The notes: a model not told the origin generated them from the sequence alone. A stretch of DNA of 59,661 nucleotides from Rossellomorea marisflavi (GCF_001274775.1 NZ_LGUE01000009.1:1-59661); one strand, 5' to 3'. Shown: positions 1-7,866, numbered from the stretch's first letter. A program made the numbers and translations.

Positions 1-107
1 AATAGCTCTTTAAAAATAAATCTAGAATTAACGTTGACGTGTTTGTCTTGTTTTGTTCAGTTTTCAAGGTTCAAATGCTTGTCGCTGTCTCTTTCGGCGA
101 CTTTTCT
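1..107 (-). other. Leader of an rRNA operon (5' external spacer of 16S)
   Basis: Transcribed leftward out of the window. The minus strand carries a hairpin with arms GTCGC and GCGAC (81-101) right after promoter P2, then a boxA-like tract CTTGAAAACTGAAC (about 55-70), an arrangement typical of Bacillus pre-16S leaders and used for antitermination and processing. The mature 16S start is not reached, so the 16S gene itself lies just outside the left edge. The assignment rests on resemblance to Bacillus rrn leaders plus the gene context (pdaB next to rrn). Confidence 0.8.
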
Positions 108-137
108 AATTTACCACATCTTACTTCGTGGTGTCAA
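108..137 (-). promoter_or_regulatory. rRNA operon promoter P2
   Basis: Minus strand: -35 TTGACA (132-137), 18-nt spacer, -10 TAAATT (108-113), followed by the GTCGC hairpin start of the rRNA leader. A consensus -35 with an imperfect -10 is usual for rrn P2 promoters. Confidence 0.75.
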
Positions 138-202
138 CTGTTTTTTAGCAGGGTTTTCATCTCTTGGTTTGAAATGCCTTTGCTGTAGCAGCGACGTTTA
201 AT

Positions 203-231
203 AATATATCAGCTATTCAGTCTCCGGTCAA
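203..231 (-). promoter_or_regulatory. rRNA operon promoter P1
   Basis: Minus strand: -35 TTGACC (226-231), 17-nt spacer, -10 TATATT (203-208). It lies about 95 bp upstream of P2, giving the tandem P1-P2 arrangement of Bacillus rrn operons. Confidence 0.8.
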
Positions 232-398
232 TACTTTTTAGTAAAAATCATTGTTTTTTTATTTACGTCCTTCCTCTCTATCCTCAACATGCTTCAATTG
301 TCTCCTTACACGGGTTACGCATCCTTTCGATTCAAAGAACCCAAAGATCAACCAAGGCACGTACAATCCGAGATAAGCCGTACATGCCCCATATCCAT

Positions 399-632
399 TC
401 ACTGATTGGACTCGTCCTTGAACGACGTCCTCTTCATATACTTTAAACACTCCTTATGACTTGCGATCCTTCTGAACAGGGAAAACAAAATCGCATAGCG
501 TTCATCCATGGCACGCTTCACGATATATTCAATTCTTGCGTCTTTCAAGTCGAACAGAATTTCGTCCATTTCACGTTTCAGTAAATATTCGATTTCTTGC
601 TTCTCTCTGTCGTCGATTAAAAACCCAAGCAA
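399..632 (-). CDS. Small conserved-looking hypothetical protein, 77 aa
   Basis: I do not recognise a named family. It starts at TTG 630-632, six bases after a good Shine-Dalgarno sequence (AAGGGGTGG). The protein is soluble, strongly charged and mostly predicted helix, beginning MLGFLIDDREKQEIEYLLKR and containing regularly spaced Glu/Lys/Arg and hydrophobic residues; no signal peptide or membrane segment is visible. It is divergent from pdaB and ends about 170 bp before rRNA promoter P1. The RBS, amphipathic heptad-like pattern and similarity in feel to short Bacillus proteins argue that it is real; function unknown. Confidence 0.6.
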   Translation of the reverse strand: MLGFLIDDREKQEIEYLLKREMDEILFDLKDARIEYIVKRAMDERYAILFSLFRRIASHKECLKYMKRTSFKDESNQ

Positions 633-700
633 TTATGCCACCCCTTACTGTTGATAATTGTAGTTTTTTCCATATAAAGATTTTTATAATCATTTTTTTC

Positions 701-731
701 GAATATAGATATTTTCAAGGGGACATGCATA
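701..731 (+). promoter_or_regulatory. Possible sporulation (sigma-E/sigma-G-like) promoter of pdaB
   Basis: GAATATA (701-707) and CATGCATA (724-731), 16 nt apart, resemble mother-cell/forespore promoter elements about 45 bp upstream of pdaB. The -10 departs from both consensus sequences, so this is tentative; pdaB homologues are sporulation-controlled. Confidence 0.3.
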
Positions 732-781
732 AGGTGTAATACGGCTTTGAAATCGACAACAGATGGACAGGAGGATCGCAT

Positions 782-1531
782 GTGAATACATTTCATACGG
801 TGAATGCCAAGAGACTGAAGCAGGTTGCACTGATCATCGTCATATCCTTTTTCACCGCTCTGCTGGTGTATAGTGCGAATACATCAAGTATCGCTGTCTT
901 CGGGACCAAAGATGGACCGAAGGCTGTTTTCAAGGGAGAGAAAGGCGTCGCGTTGACCTTTAACATCGGGTGGGGAGATGAAAAAGCAAAGCCCATATTG
1001 GAGGAATTGAAGAGGATGAACGTTCAGTCCGCCACCTTCTTCCTTTCCGGTGCCTGGGCAGAACGCCATCCTGAGCTGGTGGAGCAAATTGTGAAACAAG
1101 GATACGAGATCGGAAATTTGGGGTATGCTTATTCCGACTATACAGATATGGAACCGGAAAAGATCAGACAGGATATCCTGAAGGCCGATACGATCTTCAA
1201 GAAACTTAATGTGCAGGAGGTGAAGCTCCTTAGAAGCCCAACAGGTCACTTTGATAAAGAAACACTCAAGGTGGCAGATTCACTTGGACTGACCCTTGTA
1301 CACTGGAGCGTGGATTCCAAGGACTGGACCAATCCGGGGGTGGATGAGATCGTCGAAAATGTCGGTGAAGCGAAGAAAGGGGATATCATCCTTCTGCACG
1401 CATCGGACTCTGCCAAGCAGACAGAGAAGGCCCTTCCTGAAATCATAAAGGAACTACAGTCCAAAGGAAGCTTCATCAACGTATCGGATATGATATCAAA
1501 CGGAGATGCTAAGTCTTCCCTGATCCAATGA
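782..1531 (+). CDS. pdaB: Polysaccharide deacetylase family sporulation protein PdaB
   Basis: A 249-aa protein of the NodB-type deacetylase family required for spore cortex maintenance in B. subtilis. GTG start with AGGAGG 7 nt upstream. An N-terminal membrane anchor spans about residues 15-31. NodB motifs appear in order, but the first two are degenerate: TFNIGWGD (59-66) replaces TFDDG, and GNLGYAYSDY (111-120) lacks the metal-binding His-x3-His; RSPTG (151-155), DSKDW (178-182) and ILLH (203-206) remain. Loss of the metal ligands is known for PdaB, so catalytic activity is doubtful. Convergent with kbaA through a shared terminator. Confidence 0.93.
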   Translation: MNTFHTVNAKRLKQVALIIVISFFTALLVYSANTSSIAVFGTKDGPKAVFKGEKGVALTFNIGWGDEKAKPILEELKRMNVQSATFFLSGAWAERHPELVEQIVKQGYEIGNLGYAYSDYTDMEPEKIRQDILKADTIFKKLNVQEVKLLRSPTGHFDKETLKVADSLGLTLVHWSVDSKDWTNPGVDEIVENVGEAKKGDIILLHASDSAKQTEKALPEIIKELQSKGSFINVSDMISNGDAKSSLIQ

Positions 1532-1562
1532 AAAAAGGCCGTCAGCAGTGACGGCCTTTTTT
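1531..1562. terminator. Bidirectional terminator between pdaB and kbaA
   Basis: AAAAAAGGCCGTC, short loop, GACGGCCTTTTTT: a perfect GC-rich stem flanked by A- and T-runs, so it works for both convergent genes. Confidence 0.9.
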
Positions 1563-1563
1563 C

Positions 1564-2184
1564 TCATCCGGTCTTTTGTTGTCTCTCGGCACGGGAGTTT
1601 TCCAGGTAGCGCGGAAGCATCAGGAGCTGATACGCATTACAGGAGATGAGCGCCAAGAGCATAAGATACAGCCAGTCGATGGAGTTCACCAACAGGACCG
1701 GAAGCCATTCCAGTGTCGTAATGACAATCATGAAGAATAAAGCGGATACAAAAGTATTCGAGCTCGACTGCTGATTTTTGAAGTAGGCGGTGACTACCCC
1801 AATCAACAAGATGCCGAATCCAAGGAGGATATATGGCAGATAGGAATCATCCGCTTCTGCGAATGCTCTGAACCGGAAATAAATGAGATCGAATAACACG
1901 AATAGAATCAACAAGAACTGCACTGGATTCCACAGCCCTTTGAATAACCCCATGCCAAATTGATGAATCGTCAAGTAGGCGAAATACCCCATTTGGCTGA
2001 TGACACTGAAGGTGAATCCTACAAACAAGAACCATAGCAGGCTCGACAATATCCCCAGTACATCTCCATCACTGACATATGGACCGAACTGATCCCATCT
2101 GATGAAAAGGGATGCCACTCCGGTCACTAATCCCCCGACTAGCAGCGTATGAATAAAAAAACGGATCCAATTACGGATGGTCAC
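1564..2184 (-). CDS. kbaA: KinB-signalling pathway activation protein KbaA
   Basis: A 206-aa integral membrane protein, close to the roughly 198 aa of B. subtilis KbaA, which is needed for KinB-dependent entry into the sporulation phosphorelay. About six hydrophobic segments are visible (near residues 8-28, 42-65, 85-103, 117-134, 142-165, 168-188). GTG start (2182-2184) preceded by GGGGGA. A TGGTACAAT extended -10-like element lies about 50 bp upstream. Assigned from length, topology and position between pdaB and gerD; sequence motifs are few. Confidence 0.88.
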   Translation of the reverse strand: MTIRNWIRFFIHTLLVGGLVTGVASLFIRWDQFGPYVSDGDVLGILSSLLWFLFVGFTFSVISQMGYFAYLTIHQFGMGLFKGLWNPVQFLLILFVLFDLIYFRFRAFAEADDSYLPYILLGFGILLIGVVTAYFKNQQSSSNTFVSALFFMIVITTLEWLPVLLVNSIDWLYLMLLALISCNAYQLLMLPRYLENSRAERQQKTG

Positions 2185-2272
2185 TTCTACTTTCCCCCAA
2201 ATCTAAATATATGGACTCTTCTGATTGTACCAAACGCTTTCATGAAAAATCCATATGGCCCATGATTAATAA

Positions 2273-2301
2273 GTATATTTTTTGTGTCCGGCTCCATATT
2301 A
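2273..2301 (+). promoter_or_regulatory. Sigma-G promoter of gerD
   Basis: GTATA (2273-2277), 17-nt spacer, CATATTA (2295-2301) matches the forespore sigma-G pattern (GHATR and CATNNTA) about 35 bp before the gerD start. gerD is a known sigma-G gene. Confidence 0.75.
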
Positions 2302-2335
2302 AAGGTAAGGGAACTTGTATGAAAGGAGCCTGACC

Positions 2336-2950
2336 ATGAAACGATTATCCTTTCTTGTGCTGTTATCCTTCTTTCTCTTGACCGCCTGTGGCGGCGGAGG
2401 AGCGGAGACCGGCAAAATGGACTATGAGGAAACCAAGAAAATGGTTGTCGATATATTGAAAACAGACGATGGTAAAAAGGCCATCAAAGAAATCATGAGT
2501 GACGATGAAATGAAGTCAGAGCTGATTCTGAATGAAAAAGTGGTCACAGATACCATCTCCAAGACCCTCACGTCGGAAAAAGGCGTCGAGTTCTGGAAAA
2601 AGGCCTTCGAAGATCCCAAGTTCGCCGAAACAATGGCGAACAGCATGAAGGATAGTAACGAAAAGCTTCTGAAAGAACTCATGAAAGATCCCGAATATCA
2701 GGGTATGATGATTGATCTCTTCAAGGATCCTTCCATGCAGAAGGATATCATCGAAGCCCTTAAGAGCAAGGAATATCGCGAACACCTTCAGCAGGTGATC
2801 ATTGAAACACTTCAAAGCCCGCTCTTCCAGTCCAAGATCCAGGAAGCCAAGGACAAAGGATCTTCCGAAAGTCAGAAAAGCGGAAAGACGCTTAATGACC
2901 AAGGTGGCGGTTCCTCCAGCAGTGGAGGCGGCAGCGGCGGCGGTGCTTAA
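2336..2950 (+). CDS. gerD: Spore germination lipoprotein GerD
   Basis: A 204-aa precursor. GerD is a forespore-made inner-membrane lipoprotein that clusters nutrient germinant receptors into the germinosome. A signal peptide (MKRLSF... then a Leu/Phe core) ends in a lipobox LTAC with Cys18 as the lipidated residue. The middle is alpha-helical, with repeated KDPEY/KDPSM-type segments typical of GerD, and the tail is a Gly/Ser-rich low-complexity stretch. The ATG at 2336 is chosen because AAAGGAG lies 7 nt upstream; a TTG at 2315 would spoil the signal peptide. Preceded by a sigma-G promoter. Confidence 0.92.
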   Translation: MKRLSFLVLLSFFLLTACGGGGAETGKMDYEETKKMVVDILKTDDGKKAIKEIMSDDEMKSELILNEKVVTDTISKTLTSEKGVEFWKKAFEDPKFAETMANSMKDSNEKLLKELMKDPEYQGMMIDLFKDPSMQKDIIEALKSKEYREHLQQVIIETLQSPLFQSKIQEAKDKGSSESQKSGKTLNDQGGGSSSSGGGSGGGA

Positions 2951-2955
2951 TGACC

Positions 2956-3000
2956 AAAGGCCGGACGAATCGGTGTAGAACCCGAGTCTCCGGCCTTTTT
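2956..3000. terminator. Bidirectional terminator between gerD and salA
   Basis: Arms AAAGGCCGGA (2956-2965) and TCCGGCCTTT (2989-2998) with flanking A and T runs; shared by the convergent gerD and salA. Confidence 0.85.
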
Positions 3001-3002
3001 CT

Positions 3003-4052
3003 TTATGAAAGCTTCTCTATTACTTTGTGGGCAATCTCTCCATAGATCTGACCCAGACGGTGATCGGCTGCATAGACAGAAGGAGCAAAGTCTTCTTCAT
3101 TCCAATCAGGCTGTTGAAGAGGCAGCTTGCCAAGGAGATCGGTGCGCAGTTCTTCCGTCAGCTTCTCCCCTCCGCCTTGACCAAAGACGAATTCCTTTTC
3201 ACCTGTGATCTTACTCTCGAAATACGACATATTCTCAACAACACCAAGAATATCATGATCCGTCTGCAGGGCCATGGCACCTGCACGTGCGGCAACAAAG
3301 GCCGCTGTCGGATGCGGAGTCGTGACAATGATCTCCTTGCACTTAGGAAGCATCGTGTGGACGTCGAGGGCCACATCCCCTGTTCCCGGCGGTAAATCAA
3401 GGAGAAGGTAGTCAAGGTCTCCCCACTCTACATCAGAGAAGAAGTTATTCAGCATTTTACCAAGCATCGGTCCCCTCCAGATGACAGGAGCATTATCCTC
3501 CACAAAGAAGCCCATGGAAATGACCTTCACCCCGAACCGTTCTACTGGAATGATCTTTTCCCCTCGTACAACCGGACGCTTCATGATCCCCATCATATCC
3601 GGGACACTGAATCCGTAAATATCGGCATCCACAAGACCGACCTTCTTCCCTTGTCGCGCCAACGATACGGCCAGGTTCACCGAAACCGTCGATTTACCCA
3701 CGCCACCCTTACCGCTTGCAATAGCGATGAACGTCGTCTTGCTTGCAGGTGAAAGAAGATCCGTTCCTTCCCCACCTGAACCCCTGTGCTTCTCAAGCTC
3801 TTCATCAGACAGCTCCGTAAAACGGATACCCACTGAAGCAGCCCCGTTATCTTTGAGAAGCTGAACGACCTTCTGCTGGAACTGCAGCTGCTCGCCCGTC
3901 CCCGTCTTAGCCAACGCAATCTTCACGCTGATATGATTTTTCTCCTCCTTGATCGAAATCTCCTCTATACCGTTCGTTTCACCTAACGTTTTATGTAAAA
4001 AAGGATCCTGCAATCCCGCCAACAATTCACGTGCCTGCTGTTCCGTCAACAT
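3003..4052 (-). CDS. salA: Mrp/NBP35-family P-loop ATPase SalA
   Basis: 349 aa. N-terminal MIP18-like (DUF59) domain (about 1-85), then an Mrp-type deviant P-loop ATPase with SGKGGVGKST (113-122) and a DLPPGTGD motif. SalA (YbaL) in B. subtilis represses scoC and so raises protease production; relatives are Fe-S cluster carriers. The usual C-terminal CPxC iron-sulfur motif is missing: the equivalent stretch reads ENMSYFESKITGEKE. ATG start after AAGGGTGG. Convergent with gerD. Confidence 0.9.
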   Translation of the reverse strand: MLTEQQARELLAGLQDPFLHKTLGETNGIEEISIKEEKNHISVKIALAKTGTGEQLQFQQKVVQLLKDNGAASVGIRFTELSDEELEKHRGSGGEGTDLLSPASKTTFIAIASGKGGVGKSTVSVNLAVSLARQGKKVGLVDADIYGFSVPDMMGIMKRPVVRGEKIIPVERFGVKVISMGFFVEDNAPVIWRGPMLGKMLNNFFSDVEWGDLDYLLLDLPPGTGDVALDVHTMLPKCKEIIVTTPHPTAAFVAARAGAMALQTDHDILGVVENMSYFESKITGEKEFVFGQGGGEKLTEELRTDLLGKLPLQQPDWNEEDFAPSVYAADHRLGQIYGEIAHKVIEKLS

Positions 4053-4093
4053 ACGTAACCACCCTTTACTTTGTATTCGTTTTCACTGTTTCC

Positions 4094-4099
4094 AGTATA
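4094..4099 (-). promoter_or_regulatory. Extended -10 element upstream of salA
   Basis: TGTTATACT on the minus strand gives an extended TGn -10 (TATACT at 4094-4099) about 42 bp before the salA start; no good -35 is present. Confidence 0.4.
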
Positions 4100-4154
4100 A
4101 CATATCCAGCATAGAATGAATGATCAAAACGTTCGGAATGTTTTACTGGTATAA

Positions 4155-4566
4155 CGAAAAGCGGAGGGGGCTTGGTCTGAGGCGACAAGCATAAGACTAA
4201 GATCTCTGAAAGGCGTTCTGTGCCTTTTTGAGATCTTGGTCTTATGACCTCGAGCCTCAAGCCCCCGGAGCTAGACATCACGAAAAGCGCTGGGGGATCC
4301 GCTCTGACCCGACAAGCATAAGGCAAGAACCCGGAAGGCGCTCTTGGCCTTTTTGGGTTCTTGCCTTATGACCTCGAGGGTCAACCCCCCGGAGCTAGAC
4401 ACCACGAAAAGCGCAGGGGCTTGGTCTGAGGCGACAAGCATAAGACGAAGATCTCGGAAAGGCGTTCTTGGCCTTTTTGAGATCTTTGGCTTATGACCTC
4501 GAGCCTCAAGCCCCCGGAGCTAGACACCACGAAAAGCGCAGGGGGCTCGCTCTGACCCGAAAAGCA
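4155..4566. repeat. Tandem ~125-bp palindromic repeats, 3.3 copies
   Basis: Units start with CGAAAAGCG at 4155, 4281, 4405 and 4530 (periods 126, 124, 125); the last is truncated near 4566. Each complete unit is a nested palindrome: outer arms (GGGGG... with ...CCCCC), a TGAGGC/GCCTCA or TGACCC/GGGTCA block, a 16-17 bp arm ending in CATAAG/CTTATG, and a terminal hairpin AAGGC-(7 nt)-GCCTT. Units 1 and 3 versus unit 2 differ by paired changes that keep the stem. Each unit ends with GGAGCTAGACA. Overlapping short ORFs are by-products of the repeat. It resembles dispersed palindromic repeats of Bacillaceae genomes, from memory only. Confidence 0.9.
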
Positions 4567-4616
4567 AACCACAAGGAAGAAGATGCTGATTAAAACGAAG
4601 GATCTTCCTCCACATC

Positions 4617-4650
4617 AAAAAGACCCGGTCCTCTATGAGGACAACGGGTC
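4617..4650 (-). terminator. Terminator of cwlD
   Basis: Minus strand stem GACCCG...CGGGTC with an inner GTCCTC/GAGGAC pairing, followed by TTTTT; located just after the cwlD stop. Confidence 0.8.
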
Positions 4651-4656
4651 AATGCA

Positions 4657-5370
4657 CTATTCCTTTTTATCCGGTGCTTCGGCAAGATAATCCATGATCC
4701 CTTCATAAACCGATGCAGCGATCTTTTCCTGGTAATCCTTCTTGAGAAGATTCGCCCGCTCCCCCGGGTTTGATAGGAAGCCGATTTCCACGAGGGCGCC
4801 TGGCTTCTTGGCGTGCTTCAGGATATAGACATTCTGGAGCCCCTTCGCTTCCCTTGTCGTATTCTCCAGGTTACGGATCAGTTCTTTTTGGATGGCTTTG
4901 GCGAATGCCTTGTTTTCTTTGAACTTCGGGTTGTAGAACGTTTGTGCCCCGCTCCATTGGGCAGACGGAATTGAGTTCAGGTGCACGCTCAGATACAGGT
5001 CGGCCTCGGAGTCATTGATACGCTTCAAGCGTTCATGAAGGTCTTCGACTTTCCTCCTGCTGTATCCCTTCGTATCTTCATCTGCCAGATCTACGTCTTC
5101 TTCCCTGGTCATGATCACAAGGGCTCCCTGCTCCTGGAGATAGTCCCTGATCATGATGGAGACATCAAGGGCGATATCCTTCTCAAGGGCGTTCTTGTCC
5201 CCTGCACCACCGTCAGGACCGCCGTGACCGGGATCTATATAGATCACCTTACCGGATAAGGGGAGATTCCACGACCCCCACGTGTCCTTATCCAGGATCT
5301 TGTATTGAATAACAAACAGCACCGCTGCCAGCGCAGCGATCATCCCGATGACTTTGAGCTTTTGACGCAT
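4657..5370 (-). CDS. cwlD: N-acetylmuramoyl-L-alanine amidase CwlD
   Basis: 237 aa, amidase_3 family. CwlD strips peptides from muramic acid so that muramic-delta-lactam can form in the spore cortex. A signal-anchor covers about residues 7-22. Zinc ligands and catalytic residues are visible: IDPGHGG (His49), LEKDIALD (Glu63), SVHLNS (His130) and VEIGFLSN (Glu195). ATG start with AGGAGG 6 nt upstream. A CATATTTT element (minus strand, 5402-5409) looks like a sigma-E -10. Downstream of ybaK by 65 bp. Confidence 0.94.
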   Translation of the reverse strand: MRQKLKVIGMIAALAAVLFVIQYKILDKDTWGSWNLPLSGKVIYIDPGHGGPDGGAGDKNALEKDIALDVSIMIRDYLQEQGALVIMTREEDVDLADEDTKGYSRRKVEDLHERLKRINDSEADLYLSVHLNSIPSAQWSGAQTFYNPKFKENKAFAKAIQKELIRNLENTTREAKGLQNVYILKHAKKPGALVEIGFLSNPGERANLLKKDYQEKIAASVYEGIMDYLAEAPDKKE

Positions 5371-5435
5371 GATCGTCCTCCTGTCCCATTTGCCTTATTA
5401 AAAAATATGGGACAAGAAAGACATTTAGAACCCTT

Positions 5436-5885
5436 TTAGTGAAGCCGGAGCTTAAGACGCTTCATCCCCTGCCGATATCCTTCCTCCCACCATGTGTCGA
5501 CAAAATGCTCACAGGAGTGGTAGAAGGACTCATCCACAGGCTGGGTGACACCGACTTCGGCCCAATAGAGCCAGAAGTTATACAGCGTATCGATGAAGTG
5601 CTTGAGTTCTGTATGGCAGCGCTGCTTCACGCGCTCTTCCCCTTCACCTTCATGACCGAACTTGCTGACTTTCCCTCCGAGCAGGTAGGCCTCGATTGCC
5701 ACATCGAAACAGGCTTCATCAAAGCCCTCCTGCATGAAGGTACCGCCTTGTATCTTTATATAACCGAAATGTTTCCTGACGCTCTCCTGAAGCATCTTGA
5801 TGGAGATGCCACGGAGGAGGGTCCGTTCGGATTTGATTTCTTTTTCCCGTTGTTTCGTTGTAAAAGTCGTGATGACGTTCAACAC
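5436..5885 (-). CDS. ybaK: DUF2521 family protein YbaK
   Basis: 149 aa, matching YbaK of B. subtilis (147 aa) in length, position before cwlD and features such as an N-terminal REKEIKSERTLLR, EACFDVAIEAYLLGG and the C-terminal WWEEGYRQGMKR. No signal peptide. Function unknown; conserved in spore-forming Bacilli. Start is GTG (5883-5885) or the adjacent TTG codon, after AAAGGGGTGG. A long ORF on the opposite strand is an antisense shadow. Confidence 0.85.
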   Translation of the reverse strand: MLNVITTFTTKQREKEIKSERTLLRGISIKMLQESVRKHFGYIKIQGGTFMQEGFDEACFDVAIEAYLLGGKVSKFGHEGEGEERVKQRCHTELKHFIDTLYNFWLYWAEVGVTQPVDESFYHSCEHFVDTWWEEGYRQGMKRLKLRLH

Positions 5886-6003
5886 TAATCCACCCCTTTG
5901 ACCCTATTCTCCTTCTCAGGAGACCGGTTCATTCGAGGAACTGTTACCAAGGGAGATTTTTGAAGACGGCCCTGTCATAAAGTCGTATTGCCAGGGCAAA
6001 ATG

Positions 6004-6034
6004 AAAAAAGACCCAACCAAAAAGGTCGGGTCTT
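6004..6034 (-). terminator. Terminator of rplM-rpsI
   Basis: Minus strand AAGACCCGACC, loop, GGTTGGGTCTT followed by TTTT; 12 bp after the rpsI stop. Confidence 0.88.
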
Positions 6035-6045
6035 CCATGAAAAAA

Positions 6046-6438
6046 TTAACGTTTTGAGAATTGTGGCGCGCGACGTGCACCTTTAAGACCGTATTTTTTA
6101 CGCTCTTTCATACGGGAGTCACGAGTCAATAGACCAGCGCGTTTTAGAGAACCACGGTACTCAGGGTCAACTTGAAGCAAAGCACGAGCGATACCGTGAC
6201 GGATAGCTCCAGCTTGGCCAGTGTAACCTCCACCATGTACGTTTACGAGTACATCGTAGTTACCAAGAGTTTCTGTAGCAACTAGAGGTTGCTTGATTAC
6301 TTCGCGTAGTGCTGCGAATGGGATGTATACTTCTACTTCACGATCGTTGATGATGATGTTTCCGTTACCTGGTACCAAACGTACGCGAGCTACTGAGCTC
6401 TTACGACGACCAGTTCCATAATATTGAACTTGAGCCAA
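6046..6438 (-). CDS. rpsI: 30S ribosomal protein S9
   Basis: 130 aa, the usual Bacillus length. S9 sits in the 30S head; its C-terminal tail, here ending in SKR, reaches the P-site tRNA. The signature [14 protein letters not shown] is at the N-terminus. TTG start (6436-6438) with AGGAGG 8 nt upstream. Second gene of the rplM-rpsI operon, 22 bp after rplM. Confidence 0.97.
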   Translation of the reverse strand: MAQVQYYGTGRRKSSVARVRLVPGNGNIIINDREVEVYIPFAALREVIKQPLVATETLGNYDVLVNVHGGGYTGQAGAIRHGIARALLQVDPEYRGSLKRAGLLTRDSRMKERKKYGLKGARRAPQFSKR

Positions 6439-6460
6439 GATAATAACCTCCTCTTTTTAA

Positions 6461-6898
6461 TTATCCACGAAGTTCGTAAACTTCAGGTTGTTGTGCTTGG
6501 TGCGGATGCTCCGCTCCAGCGTATACGTGCAATTTCTTGAACATTTGACGACCAAGTGAACCTTTAGGAAGCATTCCTTTGATTGTTAGTTCAAGCATTT
6601 TTTCTGAGTAGTTTGTACGCATTTCCAATGCAGTACGTTGTTTCAAACCACCTGGGTGTAGGCTGTGACGGTAGTAGATCTTGTCAGTAAGCTTTTTACC
6701 AGTCAATTCGATTTTAGAAGCGTTCAAGATGATCACGTGATCACCAGTGTCAACATGTGGTGTGAATGTTGGTTTGTGTTTACCGCGTAGAATAGAAGCA
6801 ACTTCACTAGCCAAACGACCAAGAGTTTTGCCTTCTGCATCTACAACGAGCCATTTACGTTCGATTTCAGTGGCTTTAGCCATATACGTTGTACGCAT
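6461..6898 (-). CDS. rplM: 50S ribosomal protein L13
   Basis: 145 aa, full length (begins [16 protein letters not shown], as in Bacillus). An early assembly protein of the 50S subunit. Conserved [14 protein letters not shown] and the [14 protein letters not shown] segment are present. ATG start after AGGAGG. Preceded by a structured leader that probably mediates autoregulation and by a sigma-A-like promoter. Confidence 0.97.
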   Translation of the reverse strand: MRTTYMAKATEIERKWLVVDAEGKTLGRLASEVASILRGKHKPTFTPHVDTGDHVIILNASKIELTGKKLTDKIYYRHSLHPGGLKQRTALEMRTNYSEKMLELTIKGMLPKGSLGRQMFKKLHVYAGAEHPHQAQQPEVYELRG

Positions 6899-6992
6899 GA
6901 TTTATCCTCCTATTACTCAATCCGTAGTATTTATTCTTAAATCACAATAAGTTTCCGGGGCTTATCGTGGGGTTAATAACATACCATATGCT
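6899..6992 (-). promoter_or_regulatory. Putative L13 leader (rplM 5' UTR)
   Basis: The untranslated leader contains a 9-bp hairpin, CACGATAAG/CTTATTGTG with loop CCCCGGAAA (6943-6969). Bacillus rplM mRNAs carry a known L13-binding leader, and this is at the right place; I have not aligned it to the family. Confidence 0.6.
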
Positions 6993-7021
6993 ATATTATC
7001 TTGTTCCCAGAAGAATGTCAA
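6993..7021 (-). promoter_or_regulatory. Promoter of rplM-rpsI
   Basis: -35 TTGACA (7016-7021), 17-nt spacer, -10 TAATAT (6993-6998) on the minus strand, in the truA-rplM gap. Confidence 0.7.
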
Positions 7022-7056
7022 GGGTATGTTACACCAGGATTAGTTGTTTTAGTTTT

Positions 7057-7866
7057 TTATTTTTGATTTGTGATGCTTTCCTGATTACAAGGGAATGATC
7101 CATTCGTATCATCCCCTGCCATTCCGTCTCCGTAGCACACCTTCCACAGATATAAGCCGTGGGCAGGTGCCGTTTTCCCTGCTGCGTCCCGGTCCTTTGC
7201 AGCAAGGGTGTCGGGGATGCTGTCAGGACTCCGTTTCCCGGATCCGACTTCCAGCAAGGTCCCCGTCAGGATCCTCACCATATTATAAAGGAACCCATTC
7301 CCCCTGAAGGACAGGACAAGCTCGTCACCGGTCTCTTCCAAGGTGATGGCATGGATGGTCCTGATCTTATCTTCCACTTCGGTTTTGGCCGAACAGAAGC
7401 TTGTGAAGTCATGCTCACCGAGAAGGTGGGCAGCGGCTTCCTCCATCAACCCGACCTCAAGCGGATAAGGGTAATGCAGGGCGAAGTTCCGATGAAACGG
7501 ACTTCTCTCTGTCCCTTTATAGATCCTATAGCGGTATTCCTTCTCCTTCACGGAGAAACGGGAGTGGAAGTCACTTGAGACGACCTCTGCCTGCAGGATG
7601 GTCATTTCGTCCGGTATCCGCGTATTGAGGACGACCGGCCATTTCTCTTCGGGTATGGAGAGCGGGGTGTCAAAATGAAACACCTGCCCCTGTGCGTGGA
7701 CCCCGGCATCCGTCCGGCCAGAGGCCGTCACCCGGATCGAAGCCCCCTTATGGATGGCACCGAGGACCCGTTCGAGCTCCCCTTGGACCGTCCGTTGACC
7801 GGGCTGTACCTGATATCCGTGAAAACCGGTCCCATCATACGCCAGTAAGCATTTAATCCGTTGCAT
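7057..7866 (-). CDS. truA: tRNA pseudouridine(38-40) synthase TruA
   Basis: 269 aa. Converts U38-U40 of the anticodon arm to pseudouridine. The catalytic Asp53 lies in SGRTDAGVHA. The C-terminus has an extra ~20-residue polar tail beyond the LYLWKVCY core. ATG start 16 bp after the ecfT stop, so it is the last gene of the ecfA1-ecfA2-ecfT-truA cluster. Confidence 0.95.
   Translation of the reverse strand: MQRIKCLLAYDGTGFHGYQVQPGQRTVQGELERVLGAIHKGASIRVTASGRTDAGVHAQGQVFHFDTPLSIPEEKWPVVLNTRIPDEMTILQAEVVSSDFHSRFSVKEKEYRYRIYKGTERSPFHRNFALHYPYPLEVGLMEEAAAHLLGEHDFTSFCSAKTEVEDKIRTIHAITLEETGDELVLSFRGNGFLYNMVRILTGTLLEVGSGKRSPDSIPDTLAAKDRDAAGKTAPAHGLYLWKVCYGDGMAGDDTNGSFPCNQESITNQK

Noticed and set aside
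259..450. 63-codon minus-strand ORF before the rRNA promoters
   Set aside because: It overlaps the better-supported 77-codon gene in another frame, and its GTG start is inside the Shine-Dalgarno-like AAGGAGTG, leaving no usable RBS.
4066..4572. Short minus-strand ORFs with repeated SSGGLRLEVI-like residues
   Set aside because: They are translations of the tandem palindromic repeat; the repeated peptides come from repeated DNA and no RBS is present.
5439..5888. 149-codon plus-strand ORF opposite ybaK
   Set aside because: Exact antisense of ybaK; the minus-strand product matches a known family and has an RBS, and this one does not.
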